Part shown: positions 43,253 through 53,443 of the stretch, one piece after another
How the letters are laid out: each line of letters starts with the position of its first letter
Position numbering within the stretch: the stretch's first letter is position 1
Origin: CAIOZA01 sp964464375
GTDB lineage: Bacteria; Bacteroidota; Ignavibacteria; Kapaibacteriales; UBA2268
Reading direction: 5' to 3'
DNA: 64,000 bases
NCBI GenBank assembly: GCA_964464375.1
Contig: CAYXFU010000009.1
Coordinates: 1-64,000, forward strand
Notes under the pieces: generated by a model
Seen by the model: the letters and a program-made list of their open reading frames with translations, nothing else
Told to the model about the DNA's origin: nothing
Databases searched by the model: none
Position numbers and translations under genes: made by a program

Positions 43253-44283
43253 TTTTTCAATAGATTTTTAATTTTACTCACAAGAATTTCGAATCCTTCT
43301 GTAATTTGTAAATCTACCGGCATTACAAAACACTTTAAATCATTTTCATTTAATATATCGGCAAATTTAAGAATTTTTGAAGCATCTTTTTCCGTTGTGA
43401 TTAAAGTTTTCACATTGCTGTCGAGTGCATTACTGATGATGTTGTTAATATCAAACTCGGAATAGTTATGATGGTCGGGAAATTTCATTGCTAAATTCAA
43501 ATTAGAACCACGGATTGTTACACTTCGAAAAAATCGTTCTGGATTTGCTATTCCGCAGAAAGCAAGTAGATTCTCGTCTTGATTAAGCTGAATACTTTTG
43601 TCATCCAAGAGATAGGGTGTAGAATTTGAAAAATTGAAACGTATAATCCTATCTTGATCTAACTCATCAAGCATTACAACATCATGAATTGAATCGGGTA
43701 TAAAGATTAAATCAGCTCTTTTTATCTCTATTAATGGCTCTCTTAGGTAACCTTTGGGAGCAACAAATGGCTCGTTAAAAGTACGATAATCTAAAATTAG
43801 GATATTTAGATCTCTTTCTAGATATCTATGCTGATATCCATCATCCAAAATTAAAATGTCCGAATCATTGTTATCGGCTTCTAGAGCCGCAACATATTTT
43901 TTTTCATGCACATAAACCGGAACGTTCAATTTTTTGTGAATCATATACATTTCATCGCCAACCTCATTCCATTCTGTGTTATCGGGATTATCTTTTATAA
44001 TCGATACAAGCCCTTTGGACTTGCGTTTATATCCTAATCCAATCACAGTCGGATTGAATCCTAAACCCTTTATGAGCTCACACAAAAATATAGTTAGCGG
44101 AGTCTTCCCGGTTCCACCCATCGATAAATTTCCAATACTTATCATTGGTTTCACTGTTTTATAAGTTTTAATCTTATGCTCATTAAAGAGGTTATTTCTA
44201 TAATTGACAATCAGTTCATTAACAAAAGACAAAAGTGATTTTATTGGTTTGATCATTTTTCCTGTGAAATTACTATTTATCAT
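43249..44283 (-). CDS. lpxK: Tetraacyldisaccharide 4'-kinase
   Basis: Phosphorylates the 4' position of the lipid A disaccharide at the inner face of the inner membrane. The Walker A motif lies in ISIGNLSMGGTGKTP (GGTGKT at 56-61). ILDDGYQHRYLERDLNIL with the DDGYQH signature, and FCGIANPERFF, are diagnostic. The 344-aa length is normal. It overlaps the next gene (C26) and the preceding DUF374 gene by 4 bases each, so the five genes are one transcript. Confidence 0.95.
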   Translation of the reverse strand: MINSNFTGKMIKPIKSLLSFVNELIVNYRNNLFNEHKIKTYKTVKPMISIGNLSMGGTGKTPLTIFLCELIKGLGFNPTVIGLGYKRKSKGLVSIIKDNPDNTEWNEVGDEMYMIHKKLNVPVYVHEKKYVAALEADNNDSDILILDDGYQHRYLERDLNILILDYRTFNEPFVAPKGYLREPLIEIKRADLIFIPDSIHDVVMLDELDQDRIIRFNFSNSTPYLLDDKSIQLNQDENLLAFCGIANPERFFRSVTIRGSNLNLAMKFPDHHNYSEFDINNIISNALDSNVKTLITTEKDASKILKFADILNENDLKCFVMPVDLQITEGFEILVSKIKNLLKK

Positions 44284-44870
44284 AGTGTATTAAGCTCCAT
44301 TTCAAGTTCTTCAATTTTCAATGAAACTTCTTCTCTGCTCAGTTCAGACGAAATTAAAAAAGGATCTGATAGTTTAACACTTACTTTTACAAATGGAAGC
44401 GGTAACATAAACCTATCCCAACTTTTGGAAAAGAGTTTATAATATGATGAATGAATGCCACATAAAATTATTGGTACATTAGCTCGTTGTGCTACAACAA
44501 CAGCTCCAGCTTTCATTTTGTAAATCGGTCCCTTTGGTCCGTCCGGAGTCATTACAATTAGATTATTTTTTGCATGACGTGCGATTTCTTCTAATAGTTG
44601 TTTGCTGTTTTGATTCGATGAACCTCTGAGTAGTCTGTAATTCCACAAGCTGAGCAAATAAGATAAAATCTCTCCATCTTTGCTAGGGCTCACCACTCCA
44701 ATGGGATTAAGCATTCGGAAAATATACCATCCCGGTAACATCTTTCCATGCCAGAATACCACAATAGCATTTGATTTTGGCAGATTGCCTGAAATTTTTA
44801 TTCTCCAACTTCTGACAAGTAGTGAAATAAGAATTGCGGCAATTTTGTATTTAAGTTTTACTTTAAACAT
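44280..44870 (-). CDS. DUF374 lysophospholipid-acyltransferase-like protein
   Basis: The 196-aa DUF374 protein is a branch of the LPLAT acyltransferases linked to lipid A. The motifs are FWHGKMLPGWYIF (an acceptor-like His in place of HxxxxD), SPSKDGEILSYLL, LRGSSNQN, and VMTPDGPKGPIYKMKAGAVVVA. A hydrophobic N-terminus suggests membrane contact. In lpxK-linked context it may acylate lipid A, but no function is proven for the family. It follows lpxB by 4 bases. Confidence 0.85.
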   Translation of the reverse strand: MFKVKLKYKIAAILISLLVRSWRIKISGNLPKSNAIVVFWHGKMLPGWYIFRMLNPIGVVSPSKDGEILSYLLSLWNYRLLRGSSNQNSKQLLEEIARHAKNNLIVMTPDGPKGPIYKMKAGAVVVAQRANVPIILCGIHSSYYKLFSKSWDRFMLPLPFVKVSVKLSDPFLISSELSREEVSLKIEELEMELNTL

Positions 44871-44874
44871 TGAT

Positions 44875-45978
44875 TTAAGTCAATTCTACAATTTTTGATG
44901 CAGCTATGTCTGATGCACCTTTATTCCCAAGCAAATTTTTTATTGTCCGATAATTGTCTTGAATTTCCCTATATCTTTGTGGGTTTTGCAGTATTCCAAT
45001 CAGATCCTCGACAATGGCTTTTGAATTTGCTTCCCATTGAATAAATTCATGTATAATTGGTTTATTCGTTAATATATTAATTAAAGACAGATACTTTATA
45101 TCAACAAGATTACGAGTTATCCAATATGAAAGAGCAGAAGTCTTATAAAACATGCTAAAAGGGAGTCCGCACAAAGCTGCTTCAAGATTCGATGTACCAG
45201 TCTTGATGATTCCGGCTTTGGCATTCAGCATCATTTTTCGGTTATTGAAATCAAAATGAATATTTGGTATATTCCTTTTAATTAGTTCATATTCTTTTAA
45301 ATCTAAGGATTTTGCTTTGGCTAATGATATGGAATAATCTGGTAGTTTTTGGTTGATTTCTTTAGAAATATCAATAATCAATTGAGAATGTCTCGATAAT
45401 TCCTGTTTTCTGCTCCCCGGAAAGATCACGATATTATTTTGTCTGTCTTTAAATTCCGGAAAATTGTCGGGAATTGTTGGATCATCAAGCAACGGATGTC
45501 CGACAAAAGTTGTATTGATTTTATGATTAGTAAAAAATTCCTCCTCAAATGGAAACACTACTAGAAGTTGATCAACAATCTTCTGCATTTTTATAGCACG
45601 TTTCTTACCCCATGCCCACAATTGCGGAGCAATATAATAAATAACCGGGATATTTATTTTGTGTGCAAATTCTGATAGTTTGAGGTTGAATCCGGGAAAA
45701 TCTATTGGAATAAATGCATCGAATTTAGTTTGAGTAAGTATTTTCCTGCATTCTGAAAGTAAATTTCTAAAGAAAATAATTCTTTTTGCAACTTCCCACA
45801 TACCGACAACTGATATTTTTTCCATTGGAACAATTGAATCCAATCCTTCCATAGCCATAGCAGGTCCTCCAATACCAACGAATTCAATATTTGGATTGAT
45901 ACGTTTCATAGAATTGATTAACCTTGCTCCATGCATATCTCCGGAAGGCTCTCCTGCTACAATGAAATATCTTTTCAA
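44875..45978 (-). CDS. lpxB: Lipid-A-disaccharide synthase
   Basis: A GT19 enzyme that joins UDP-2,3-diacylglucosamine and lipid X. The N-terminal GEPSGDMHGARL, the IDFPGFNLKLSEFAHK segment, YYIAPQLWAWGKKRA, and TGTSNLEAALCGLPFSMFYK are all typical. The 367-aa length is normal. The only start that preserves the family N-terminus is TTG. It is first in the operon lpxB-DUF374-lpxK-C26-M23 and is preceded by a promoter at 46005-46036. Confidence 0.95.
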   Translation of the reverse strand: MKRYFIVAGEPSGDMHGARLINSMKRINPNIEFVGIGGPAMAMEGLDSIVPMEKISVVGMWEVAKRIIFFRNLLSECRKILTQTKFDAFIPIDFPGFNLKLSEFAHKINIPVIYYIAPQLWAWGKKRAIKMQKIVDQLLVVFPFEEEFFTNHKINTTFVGHPLLDDPTIPDNFPEFKDRQNNIVIFPGSRKQELSRHSQLIIDISKEINQKLPDYSISLAKAKSLDLKEYELIKRNIPNIHFDFNNRKMMLNAKAGIIKTGTSNLEAALCGLPFSMFYKTSALSYWITRNLVDIKYLSLINILTNKPIIHEFIQWEANSKAIVEDLIGILQNPQRYREIQDNYRTIKNLLGNKGASDIAASKIVELT

Positions 45979-46004
45979 TAAATATCCAAGTAAATCATAA
46001 AATA

Positions 46005-46036
46005 CAAAAATACTTAACTTTTAGACAAATAATAAA
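46005..46036 (-). promoter_or_regulatory. Bacteroidota-type promoter for the lpxB operon
   Basis: On the minus strand TTTA (46033-46036) and TATTTTTG (46005-46012) are 20 bases apart, the same spacing as at gyrA. The -7 box lies 26 bases before the lpxB start. Confidence 0.55.
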
Positions 46037-46158
46037 CCGATTATACATTTAATGAAATTTGATTTTGTGGATAATGAGTGATTCTGAATATTTAATTTTG
46101 TTTCTCGAAAAATGATTAAATCATAACAATCACCTGAAACAGAATAAGGAATTTTTAT

Positions 46159-49100
46159 ATGTGCGATTTTGTACATTTACATAATCATACCCATTACTCT
46201 CTGCTGGATGCAGCTTGCACTCCTGAACAGTTGATCAGAGAAGCTAAGAAATATGACCAGAAAGCACTTGCCCTGACTGATCATGGAGTAATGTTTGGTT
46301 GTCTTGAATTTTATTACAAAGCAAAAAAAGAAAATATTAAACCTCTTATAGGATTCGAAGCGTATGTTGCTAACGGTAGCAGGTTCGACAATACTGCCGG
46401 CAAACAAAAAACAAAAAGGAAAAATTATTTCCATCTGCTGCTGATCGCTAAGAATATGACAGGATACAAAAACCTGTTAAAACTTACAACTTTGGGTCAT
46501 ACTGAAGGTTTCTACTATAAACCAAGGATTGATGAGGAGCTGATAGCAAAATATAGTGAAGGAATTATCGCTTGCACTGGTTGCCTGGGTGGAGTAATCA
46601 ATGCACATCTGGTTGATGGTGACTTTGAAACTGCTATGAAAAAGGCTCAATTTTATCAAGAGGTATTTGGAGATGATCTTTATCTTGAATTACAAAATCA
46701 CAATTTACCAGAGGACCCAATTGTCTTGAGAGATATTCCAATAATTGCAGAGAAATTGAATATAAAGATGGTTGCCACAAATGACATCCATTACATAAAA
46801 CAAGAACATGCAATTGCTCATAACGTTTATCTACATATTAAAGATGCCTCTTCAAGCAGTTCCGAGAAAATTGATATAACTCAGCTAAGATATCGTACAG
46901 CGGAAATGTACTTCAAATCAACTGAGCAAATGAAGGATTTGTTCAAGGATTATTCAGGTGCAATTGAAAATACAAATGAAATTGCAGATAAATGTGATTT
47001 GACATTTGAACAAAAGTATTTTCTGCCAAATTTCCCCATTCCTGTTGTCAGCAAATCTGTTACTTTGGATGACTATCTTACAGAGCTAACTTGGATAGGA
47101 ACTCATGAAAGATTTCAAGAGATTACTCAAGAGATAGAAGACAGATTAAAATATGAGCTTCAGGTTATTCTGGATATGGGATTTGCTGGCTACTTTCTGA
47201 TCGTTCAGGATTTCATTGTTGCAGCAAAACAAATGGGGGTAAGAGTCGGACCTGGAAGAGGTTCAGCGGCAGGAAGTCTGGTTGCTTATGTCCTCGGAAT
47301 TACTAATGTTAACCCATTACCTTATGATTTACTATTCGAAAGATTCCTCAATCCCGAACGTGTAAACATGCCTGATATTGACATTGATTTCTGTGATGAT
47401 AAAAGAGAAAAAGTTATCGAATATGTCAAGCAAAAGTATGGTGTAAATTCAGTAGCACAGATAGTTACTTTTGGTAAATTATCATCTCGTGCTGTTCTCA
47501 AGGATGTTGGGAGAGTTCTTGGAATCAATCACAACCTAATAAATACAATTACGGCTAAGATACCTGTAATTCAAGGTAAGGTTACTCCTATCAATGATGC
47601 TATTAAAATGCATGATCTTAAATGGGTTGTCGAATCAGAAGATGTAGAGATGAAACAACTGATTGAGTATTCGTCCTTGCTGGAGGGACTCTTCCGCAAT
47701 ACCTCGACTCATGCAGCCGGAGTTGTTATTACTCCGGGCGATGTTGTTGATTATGTACCTCTTTATCAGTCTCCTAGTTCAAAAAATCAGGGTGTCGATA
47801 TTGCTACTCAATATGGAATGAAAGACCTTGAAACCGCTGGCTTACTCAAGATGGATTTTCTGGGTCTTAGAACTCTTTCAATCATAGATAACACTCTCGA
47901 AATGATAAAGAATAACCATGGAATTGATATTGACGTAGATACTATTGATTTTGACGATGATAAGACTTATGAGATATTTTCTAATGGTCAGACACTTGGA
48001 ATTTTTCAGTTTGAATCCGATGGAATGAAAGAATTTCTTAAACAATTGAAGCCGAAAGATATTGAAGAGATAACGGCTATGAATGCTCTTTATCGTCCGG
48101 GTCCTATGGAAAATATCCCTGAGTTTATCGAAAGAAAGTTCGGGCGGAAATCAATAGAATATCTGCATCCCACCATGGAAAATTCATTAAGTAAGACTTA
48201 CGGCGTTATTGTTTATCAGGAACAGGTTATGCAATTGGCAAGGGATATTGGTGGTTTCAGTCTTGGACAATCGGATATTATCCGTAGAGCTATGGGAAAA
48301 AAAGACGCAAAAATGATGGCTGAACAAAAGGCGAAATTTGTTGAAGGAGCAATGAAAAATGATTTTACAAAAAAAATTGCAGAGGAAATATTTGATTTAA
48401 TTGAAAAGTTTGCTCAATATGGTTTTAACAAATCTCATTCTCTGGCTTATTCAATTTTAGCATATCAGACTGCTTGGCTCAAAGCTCATTACCCTGCTGA
48501 ATTCATTGCTGCCAATATGACTGCCGAACTGAATAATCAAAGTAAGATTGTTGATTTTATGATCGAAGCAACTAGTCTGAATATCAAAGTACTTCCACCT
48601 GATGTTAATAATTCAACTTCTAAGTTCAATGCTATTGACAATACAATTTATTTTTCTCTGGCAGGAATCAAAAATGTTGGTAGTGGTGCCGCATTAAATA
48701 TCATGAATGATAGAATCAGCAATGGATCGTACTCATCTATGTTTGATTTTGTATCCAGACTTGACAGTAAAATGGCTAACAAAAGAGTGCTTGAAGCACT
48801 AATATGTGCAGGTGCTTTCGATTCAACAAATTCAGGAAATAGAGCCACTCTTTTCTATGGTGTTGAGATGGCAATCGACTATTCCAAATCCTCAAGCAAA
48901 CCGTCAAATGATATGGATAGTTTGTTCATGGGTACTGCAGAACATGCTGAAGTTAAAGAACCAAAGCTGACTGATCGTGATGAATGGGAAGAAAGGTATA
49001 AACTATCAAAAGAGAAAGAATATTTGGGATTCTATGTGTCCGGTAATCCATTACAAAGATATAGAGGTCTCATCGAGACACTTTCAACCATTAAGTTTGA

Positions 49101-49632
49101 TAATCCCGATAGCAAACTCATTGGTGAGCAGGTAAGGGTTTGCGGTATAATAACTGAGATTCAAACTAGACTTGATAAAAAGGGTAATACATTCGCATTT
49201 GTTAAAATTGAGGATTTGACAGCTAAAGCAGAATTAATTTTCTGGAGTGAATCTTATAATCGAAATGCTCATCATATAAAGGAAGATGTAATTGTTATTT
49301 GTTTGGGTAAAGCCGAAAGTGATGGTGAAACCATTAAGATAATTGTAGATAAAATTATGCCATTAGGCGATGGAATAATAGAATATTCAAGAGGATTTAA
49401 TATTATGCTTGATTCTCAAAAACATACTGATGCTGATATGATGTCGTTCTTAAAACTATGCAATGATCCATCTGCAAAAACACTAATTAACTTTTTTGTC
49501 AGTGATAAAACTCTAAATACTAGAAGAAAGCTAATAGCTGAAGAAGTCAATTTACCAATTAATGAAACGACTATTAATAAAATTCTTGATATTTTTGGAA
49601 AAAATAATGTTAAATTAATAACTTCTTTATAA
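46159..49632 (+). CDS. dnaE: DNA polymerase III alpha subunit
   Basis: The 1157-aa replicative polymerase. The N-terminal PHP domain starts VHLHNHTHYSLLDAACTPEQ with LTDHGVMFG. The polymerase active site includes PDIDIDFCDDKRE at about residue 405 and GPGRGSAAGSLVAY just before it. YRPGPMENIPEFI and YGFNKSHSLAYSILAYQTAW are in the fingers. Then come a HhH region and a C-terminal OB fold (VRVCGIITEIQTRLDKKGNTFAFVKI, about 990). It is the DnaE1 type, not PolC. A TAATTTTG box at 46093-46100 may be its -7 element. A small membrane-protein gene and a DUF6588-like gene follow closely. Confidence 0.97.
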   Translation: MCDFVHLHNHTHYSLLDAACTPEQLIREAKKYDQKALALTDHGVMFGCLEFYYKAKKENIKPLIGFEAYVANGSRFDNTAGKQKTKRKNYFHLLLIAKNMTGYKNLLKLTTLGHTEGFYYKPRIDEELIAKYSEGIIACTGCLGGVINAHLVDGDFETAMKKAQFYQEVFGDDLYLELQNHNLPEDPIVLRDIPIIAEKLNIKMVATNDIHYIKQEHAIAHNVYLHIKDASSSSSEKIDITQLRYRTAEMYFKSTEQMKDLFKDYSGAIENTNEIADKCDLTFEQKYFLPNFPIPVVSKSVTLDDYLTELTWIGTHERFQEITQEIEDRLKYELQVILDMGFAGYFLIVQDFIVAAKQMGVRVGPGRGSAAGSLVAYVLGITNVNPLPYDLLFERFLNPERVNMPDIDIDFCDDKREKVIEYVKQKYGVNSVAQIVTFGKLSSRAVLKDVGRVLGINHNLINTITAKIPVIQGKVTPINDAIKMHDLKWVVESEDVEMKQLIEYSSLLEGLFRNTSTHAAGVVITPGDVVDYVPLYQSPSSKNQGVDIATQYGMKDLETAGLLKMDFLGLRTLSIIDNTLEMIKNNHGIDIDVDTIDFDDDKTYEIFSNGQTLGIFQFESDGMKEFLKQLKPKDIEEITAMNALYRPGPMENIPEFIERKFGRKSIEYLHPTMENSLSKTYGVIVYQEQVMQLARDIGGFSLGQSDIIRRAMGKKDAKMMAEQKAKFVEGAMKNDFTKKIAEEIFDLIEKFAQYGFNKSHSLAYSILAYQTAWLKAHYPAEFIAANMTAELNNQSKIVDFMIEATSLNIKVLPPDVNNSTSKFNAIDNTIYFSLAGIKNVGSGAALNIMNDRISNGSYSSMFDFVSRLDSKMANKRVLEALICAGAFDSTNSGNRATLFYGVEMAIDYSKSSSKPSNDMDSLFMGTAEHAEVKEPKLTDRDEWEERYKLSKEKEYLGFYVSGNPLQRYRGLIETLSTIKFDNPDSKLIGEQVRVCGIITEIQTRLDKKGNTFAFVKIEDLTAKAELIFWSESYNRNAHHIKEDVIVICLGKAESDGETIKIIVDKIMPLGDGIIEYSRGFNIMLDSQKHTDADMMSFLKLCNDPSAKTLINFFVSDKTLNTRRKLIAEEVNLPINETTINKILDIFGKNNVKLITSL

Positions 49633-49649
49633 GTTATTTGGGGCAAAAA

Positions 49650-49835
49650 ATGAAAACTTTTAAAATTATAGCATCCTGGGCAGTTGCCATTATCATCGCT
49701 CTTGTCTTTATGAGCCTGATATTATCAATGTTGCGTCTTGCTTTTTCTGTGATTTTTAATCTTAGTTTGATTATAGTTGTTCTGTTAATGGCATTGCCAA
49801 TATTTGTAATTATTCGAAAAAAATTATTTAAATAA
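49650..49835 (+). CDS. Small two-segment membrane protein, unknown function
   Basis: The 61-aa product starts at ATG 49650; a TTG start at 49638 would add four residues. It is almost wholly hydrophobic: segments at about residues 5-30 and 34-55 with a Lys/Arg-rich end (IIRKKLFK). It lies 17 bases after dnaE and 2 bases before the next gene, so it is inside a transcript. I recognise no family. Confidence 0.55.
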   Translation: MKTFKIIASWAVAIIIALVFMSLILSMLRLAFSVIFNLSLIIVVLLMALPIFVIIRKKLFK

Positions 49836-49837
49836 AT

Positions 49838-51157
49838 ATGAAAAAATTTCTTCTTTTAAGCGTATATCTTCTCATCAGCAGTAGTTCAGTTTATTCAGAA
49901 TTGAATTACCCTCGTGCAAGTGATTATACTTTAAGTCTTGCCAGGATGTTTAGTAGAGAAATATTTGAACTCAACGGTCTTCCATACATGAATCCTTTGG
50001 TGGAAGCTGTAAACTCAACATCAAACTCAGGTTTTTATAATCAGGCTTATGTGCCCAAAAAAGTGGAAAAGCCTTATTTCAAAATAAGCGTCAACGGGAT
50101 GATGGGTTTCATTGGTGATGGACAGAAAACCTATGCACCAAAAATCCCCAGATCGGAATTTGACTTGACAGAAATGGGCAAATATGTTGATTTTCAAATT
50201 TTGCCAACTCCCGGAATTAAAACAATTAAAGACACTGCAGGTTTACTAGCTTATGCCTTCAAAGTTTATCTAAATCAAGCTATTGTAAGTGGCTCCATGA
50301 ATCCTCCTACAACGGCTCCAACTATCCTTGGCAAAGGTCAATCGAGAATTGTTATTCCAACTTATGTCTTGGACAGTCTTGTCCAAACTTACCCTGTTAT
50401 TCCAGGACTTAATAAACCATTATGGGCATTGCTCAGTGATTCAATGAAATCAACAATAACGAATGCAATAAAACAATTTCCAACAGTTTATACTTTACCA
50501 GATGGAGCAGATTTACAAAGAATTTATGCAGTGGTTCCGCAATTTGAAATAGGTTCAATATATGGTACAGAACTTATGATGAGAATTATTCCACCAGTTG
50601 ATTGGGGACCTACAATCGGAAAATTTGCATTTTGGGGAATTGGATTGAAACATAGTATTTCTCAGTACTTTCCTGAAAGATGGTTCGATCTTGCTTTTCA
50701 AATTGTTTACCAGGGTACTAATCTAAAGAATATTGTTGGTGTCACTCAAGCAACTCTGGAAGCTAATGGAACTATTTGGAACTTTAACCTTCATGCAAGC
50801 AAGCAATTTGAAGGAATTTTAGATGTATATGGTGGTCTATCTTACGATTTGTTCAATATTAATACTAATTATAAATTCACACTTCCTGTTGAAGTACAAT
50901 GGCAATTAGGGTTGCTTGAAGCGATTGAAATAGGATTAGATCCGGATGGCAAGCCTATAAGACAAATTCTACCTGCTGATCCCACTAGAGGATATACAGG
51001 TGATACTCAACCACAAAATGTTGTTCTTAGTTTACAAGATAAAAGATTTAAAGTTACACTTGGTATAGCAAAACAAATCTCAGATTTTAGATTTTTTATT
51101 GAATATAATTACAGCAAAATGCATTTATTAGCTGGTGGAATTCAGATAATACTTTAA
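49838..51157 (+). CDS. DUF6588-like outer-membrane protein
   Basis: The 439-aa exported protein has a signal peptide ending near residue 20. It has a conserved-looking N-terminal part (ISVNGMMGFIGDGQKTYAPK) and a beta-barrel-like C-terminal half (WGIGLKHSISQYFPERWFDLAFQIVYQG, ISDFRFFIEYNYSKMHLLAGGIQIIL). The layout fits DUF6588 proteins of Bacteroidota, of unknown function. It may be co-transcribed with dnaE and the small gene before it and with folD, which starts 30 bases later. Confidence 0.65.
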   Translation: MKKFLLLSVYLLISSSSVYSELNYPRASDYTLSLARMFSREIFELNGLPYMNPLVEAVNSTSNSGFYNQAYVPKKVEKPYFKISVNGMMGFIGDGQKTYAPKIPRSEFDLTEMGKYVDFQILPTPGIKTIKDTAGLLAYAFKVYLNQAIVSGSMNPPTTAPTILGKGQSRIVIPTYVLDSLVQTYPVIPGLNKPLWALLSDSMKSTITNAIKQFPTVYTLPDGADLQRIYAVVPQFEIGSIYGTELMMRIIPPVDWGPTIGKFAFWGIGLKHSISQYFPERWFDLAFQIVYQGTNLKNIVGVTQATLEANGTIWNFNLHASKQFEGILDVYGGLSYDLFNINTNYKFTLPVEVQWQLGLLEAIEIGLDPDGKPIRQILPADPTRGYTGDTQPQNVVLSLQDKRFKVTLGIAKQISDFRFFIEYNYSKMHLLAGGIQIIL

Positions 51158-51187
51158 AAAATAAATCGAAATAGAAGGAAATAAATA

Positions 51188-52066
51188 ATGGCAAAAATCA
51201 TTGATGGTAAACTGATTTCAGCTCAAATCAAGGCTGAACTCAAAGAAAAAACTGCAAAGCTTCTCGAAGAAAAGGGTATTGTTCCTGGTTTAGCTCTTCT
51301 CTTAATTGGGGAAGATCCGGCATCGACTATTTATGTCTCATCCAAAGAGAAATCTTGCAAAGAAATTGGTTTCAATTCTATTGTTCGAAGAGAACCATCA
51401 ACAATAACAGAAGAAGAAGTATTAGATATAATTGATCAGTGGAACAAAGATGATAAAATTCATGGAATTCTGGTTCAATTACCCGTACCCAAGCACATTG
51501 ATGAGCAAAAAATTATATTAGCCATTTCACCCAAAAAAGATGTTGACGGATTCCATCCCGAGAGTTTTGGCAGATTGGTTATTGGTATGCCTGGTTTTGT
51601 TTCTTGTACTCCTGCAGGCATCATGGAGTTATTAATCAGATCCGAAATAAATCTGAAAGGCAAACATGTTGTGGTTGTCGGGAGAAGTAACATTGTTGGC
51701 AAACCCATTGCAAACCTTTTATATCAGAAGAATCCACATGCTAATGCTGTCGTTACAATCTGTCATACCGGGGCAAGTGATTTGAGGCAATACACAATAC
51801 AGGCTGATGTACTAATCGCTGCAGTTGGCGTACCCGAAATAATTAAGGCAGATGATGTAAAAGATGGTGTTGTGATTATTGATGTCGGAATTAACCGTAT
51901 TGATGATCCAACCAAGGAAAAGGGTTATAGAATTGTCGGTGATGTGGATTATGAAGGAGTATTTCCAAAGGCTTCTGCAATCACTCCTGTTCCGGGTGGT
52001 GTTGGTCCAATGACAATAGCAATGTTATTAAGTAATACTTTTAAATCTGCATCAGGAGGAGTTTAA
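51188..52066 (+). CDS. folD: Bifunctional methylenetetrahydrofolate dehydrogenase/cyclohydrolase
   Basis: Interconverts 5,10-methylene-, 5,10-methenyl- and 10-formyl-tetrahydrofolate in one-carbon metabolism. The motifs are YVSSKEKSCKEIGF with the catalytic Lys, GILVQLPVPKHID, DVDGFHP, the Rossmann element VVVVGRSNIVGKP, and the C-terminal signature TPVPGGVGPMTIAMLLSNT. The 292-aa length is normal. The pseudouridine synthase gene begins right after its stop codon. Confidence 0.97.
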   Translation: MAKIIDGKLISAQIKAELKEKTAKLLEEKGIVPGLALLLIGEDPASTIYVSSKEKSCKEIGFNSIVRREPSTITEEEVLDIIDQWNKDDKIHGILVQLPVPKHIDEQKIILAISPKKDVDGFHPESFGRLVIGMPGFVSCTPAGIMELLIRSEINLKGKHVVVVGRSNIVGKPIANLLYQKNPHANAVVTICHTGASDLRQYTIQADVLIAAVGVPEIIKADDVKDGVVIIDVGINRIDDPTKEKGYRIVGDVDYEGVFPKASAITPVPGGVGPMTIAMLLSNTFKSASGGV

Positions 52067-52804
52067 TTGATAAATAAAAAACAGAACTTAGAATATATTT
52101 TTGAAGATGAAGATATTATTGTTTTATCAAAACCGGCAGGAATCTTAACTATTCCTGATAGATATGATAAAAATGCATTAAATTTAAGACAGATTCTATC
52201 TGAAAAATACGGACAAATTTTCGTTGTTCATAGATTGGATCGTGATACAAGCGGTATCATGATATTTGCTAAGAATGCAGATTCTCATCGTAATCTTAGT
52301 ATGCAATTCGAAGCTCTTACTGTCAAAAAAGTGTATCATTGTATTGTCTCGGGTTCTGTTATCAATGATGAAATGGAAATTGATATTCCACTTATGACTG
52401 ATCCTAACGACAGAGGGAAAACAATTCCAAGTGTTCGCGGGAAATCATCATTGACTATAATGAGAATAATAAAAAGATATCGTTCAGCTTCGCTTGTCAA
52501 ATGTTTGCTTATTACTGGCAGACACCATCAAATAAGGGCACATCTTGCTGCAATTGGTCATCCGATGCTTGTTGACCCAATGTATGGTAAATCGGATTGC
52601 TTCAAACTTTCTATGATTAAGAGAAGATATAATCTCCAGAAGAATACAACTGAAACCCCTTTAATCTCAAGAGTTTCAATGCACTCTAAAGATATAGGAT
52701 TCAAGCATCCATCCAGTAATGAGGAAGTTGAATACTCATGCGATTACCCAAAAGATATTGAGGCTACAATTCAGGTTCTGGATAAATATTCTTCAATTTC
52801 TTGA
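52067..52804 (+). CDS. RluA-family pseudouridine synthase
   Basis: The 245-aa enzyme isomerises uridine to pseudouridine in rRNA or tRNA. The catalytic motif is VVHRLDRDTSGIMIFAKN with the Asp in HRLDRDTSG; LSKPAGILTIPD precedes it and TGRHHQIRAHLAAIGHPML is the RluA C-terminal motif. There is no S4 domain, so it resembles the short RluA/RluC-like types. The target nucleotide is not clear. It starts at TTG directly after the folD stop codon, so translation is probably coupled. Confidence 0.9.
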   Translation: MINKKQNLEYIFEDEDIIVLSKPAGILTIPDRYDKNALNLRQILSEKYGQIFVVHRLDRDTSGIMIFAKNADSHRNLSMQFEALTVKKVYHCIVSGSVINDEMEIDIPLMTDPNDRGKTIPSVRGKSSLTIMRIIKRYRSASLVKCLLITGRHHQIRAHLAAIGHPMLVDPMYGKSDCFKLSMIKRRYNLQKNTTETPLISRVSMHSKDIGFKHPSSNEEVEYSCDYPKDIEATIQVLDKYSSIS

Positions 52805-52896
52805 TTTATTTCTGTTTTCTAAGTATTTCTCTCTATTTTTTTGTTCAATGAACTGTAATATTTTTGTATCGGTTCATTAATGAGCAGAGAAATAAC

Positions 52897-53286
52897 ATGA
52901 GACATTCAGAAAATACTTCCAATTCAAATAAAAATGAAACATTCAAACTTAAAATTCAAGCTTTGGATGTGAATAAAGCCAGGACTTTTAAAGCTCATCT
53001 GATTTCTGATTTTCTGTCATTTACTACCGCTTTACAGAATGATCTTTTAGATAATACTTTTAAAAAAGTTATTGAAAATGAATTTTCTTTCTCTACAAAT
53101 GATACCCTTTCTATTCCTGAACCAAACATCCAACTCGTAAATCATATTCAGTCTAACTATCAAAACTTAGGGATTAAGACACTCAACAATCATTCTGCAA
53201 AAATCGCATCAGTCAATAGCATCCGAACATTAAAGTCTGATAATCAGAATGAATTTTCCGGAAAAATATTGAATCTATTAATTTAG
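52897..53286 (+). CDS. Small hypothetical protein
   Basis: Starting at the ATG at 52897 gives 129 aa. Composition is polar and Asn/Ser-rich, with predicted helices in the middle (AHLISDFLSFTTALQNDLLD). There is no signal peptide or membrane segment. A TTG at 52864 would extend it by 11 residues but is weaker. I recognise no family. It stands between the pseudouridine synthase and the T9SS cargo gene; it could be a minor cytoplasmic protein or a regulator. Confidence 0.5.
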   Translation: MRHSENTSNSNKNETFKLKIQALDVNKARTFKAHLISDFLSFTTALQNDLLDNTFKKVIENEFSFSTNDTLSIPEPNIQLVNHIQSNYQNLGIKTLNNHSAKIASVNSIRTLKSDNQNEFSGKILNLLI

Positions 53287-53443
53287 CTAATCATTCGTCT
53301 AATAATCTATATCAAATTGTATTTTTAAAAATGAAAACTTTTAGCTAATTTTATAAGCTTTTTTTAGTTTTCCTGTAATTTTTTGCTTGTTTGATGTGTC
53401 TTAGTACTTGATAGATTTCAAAATTTTTATAAAGGTTTTTAAA

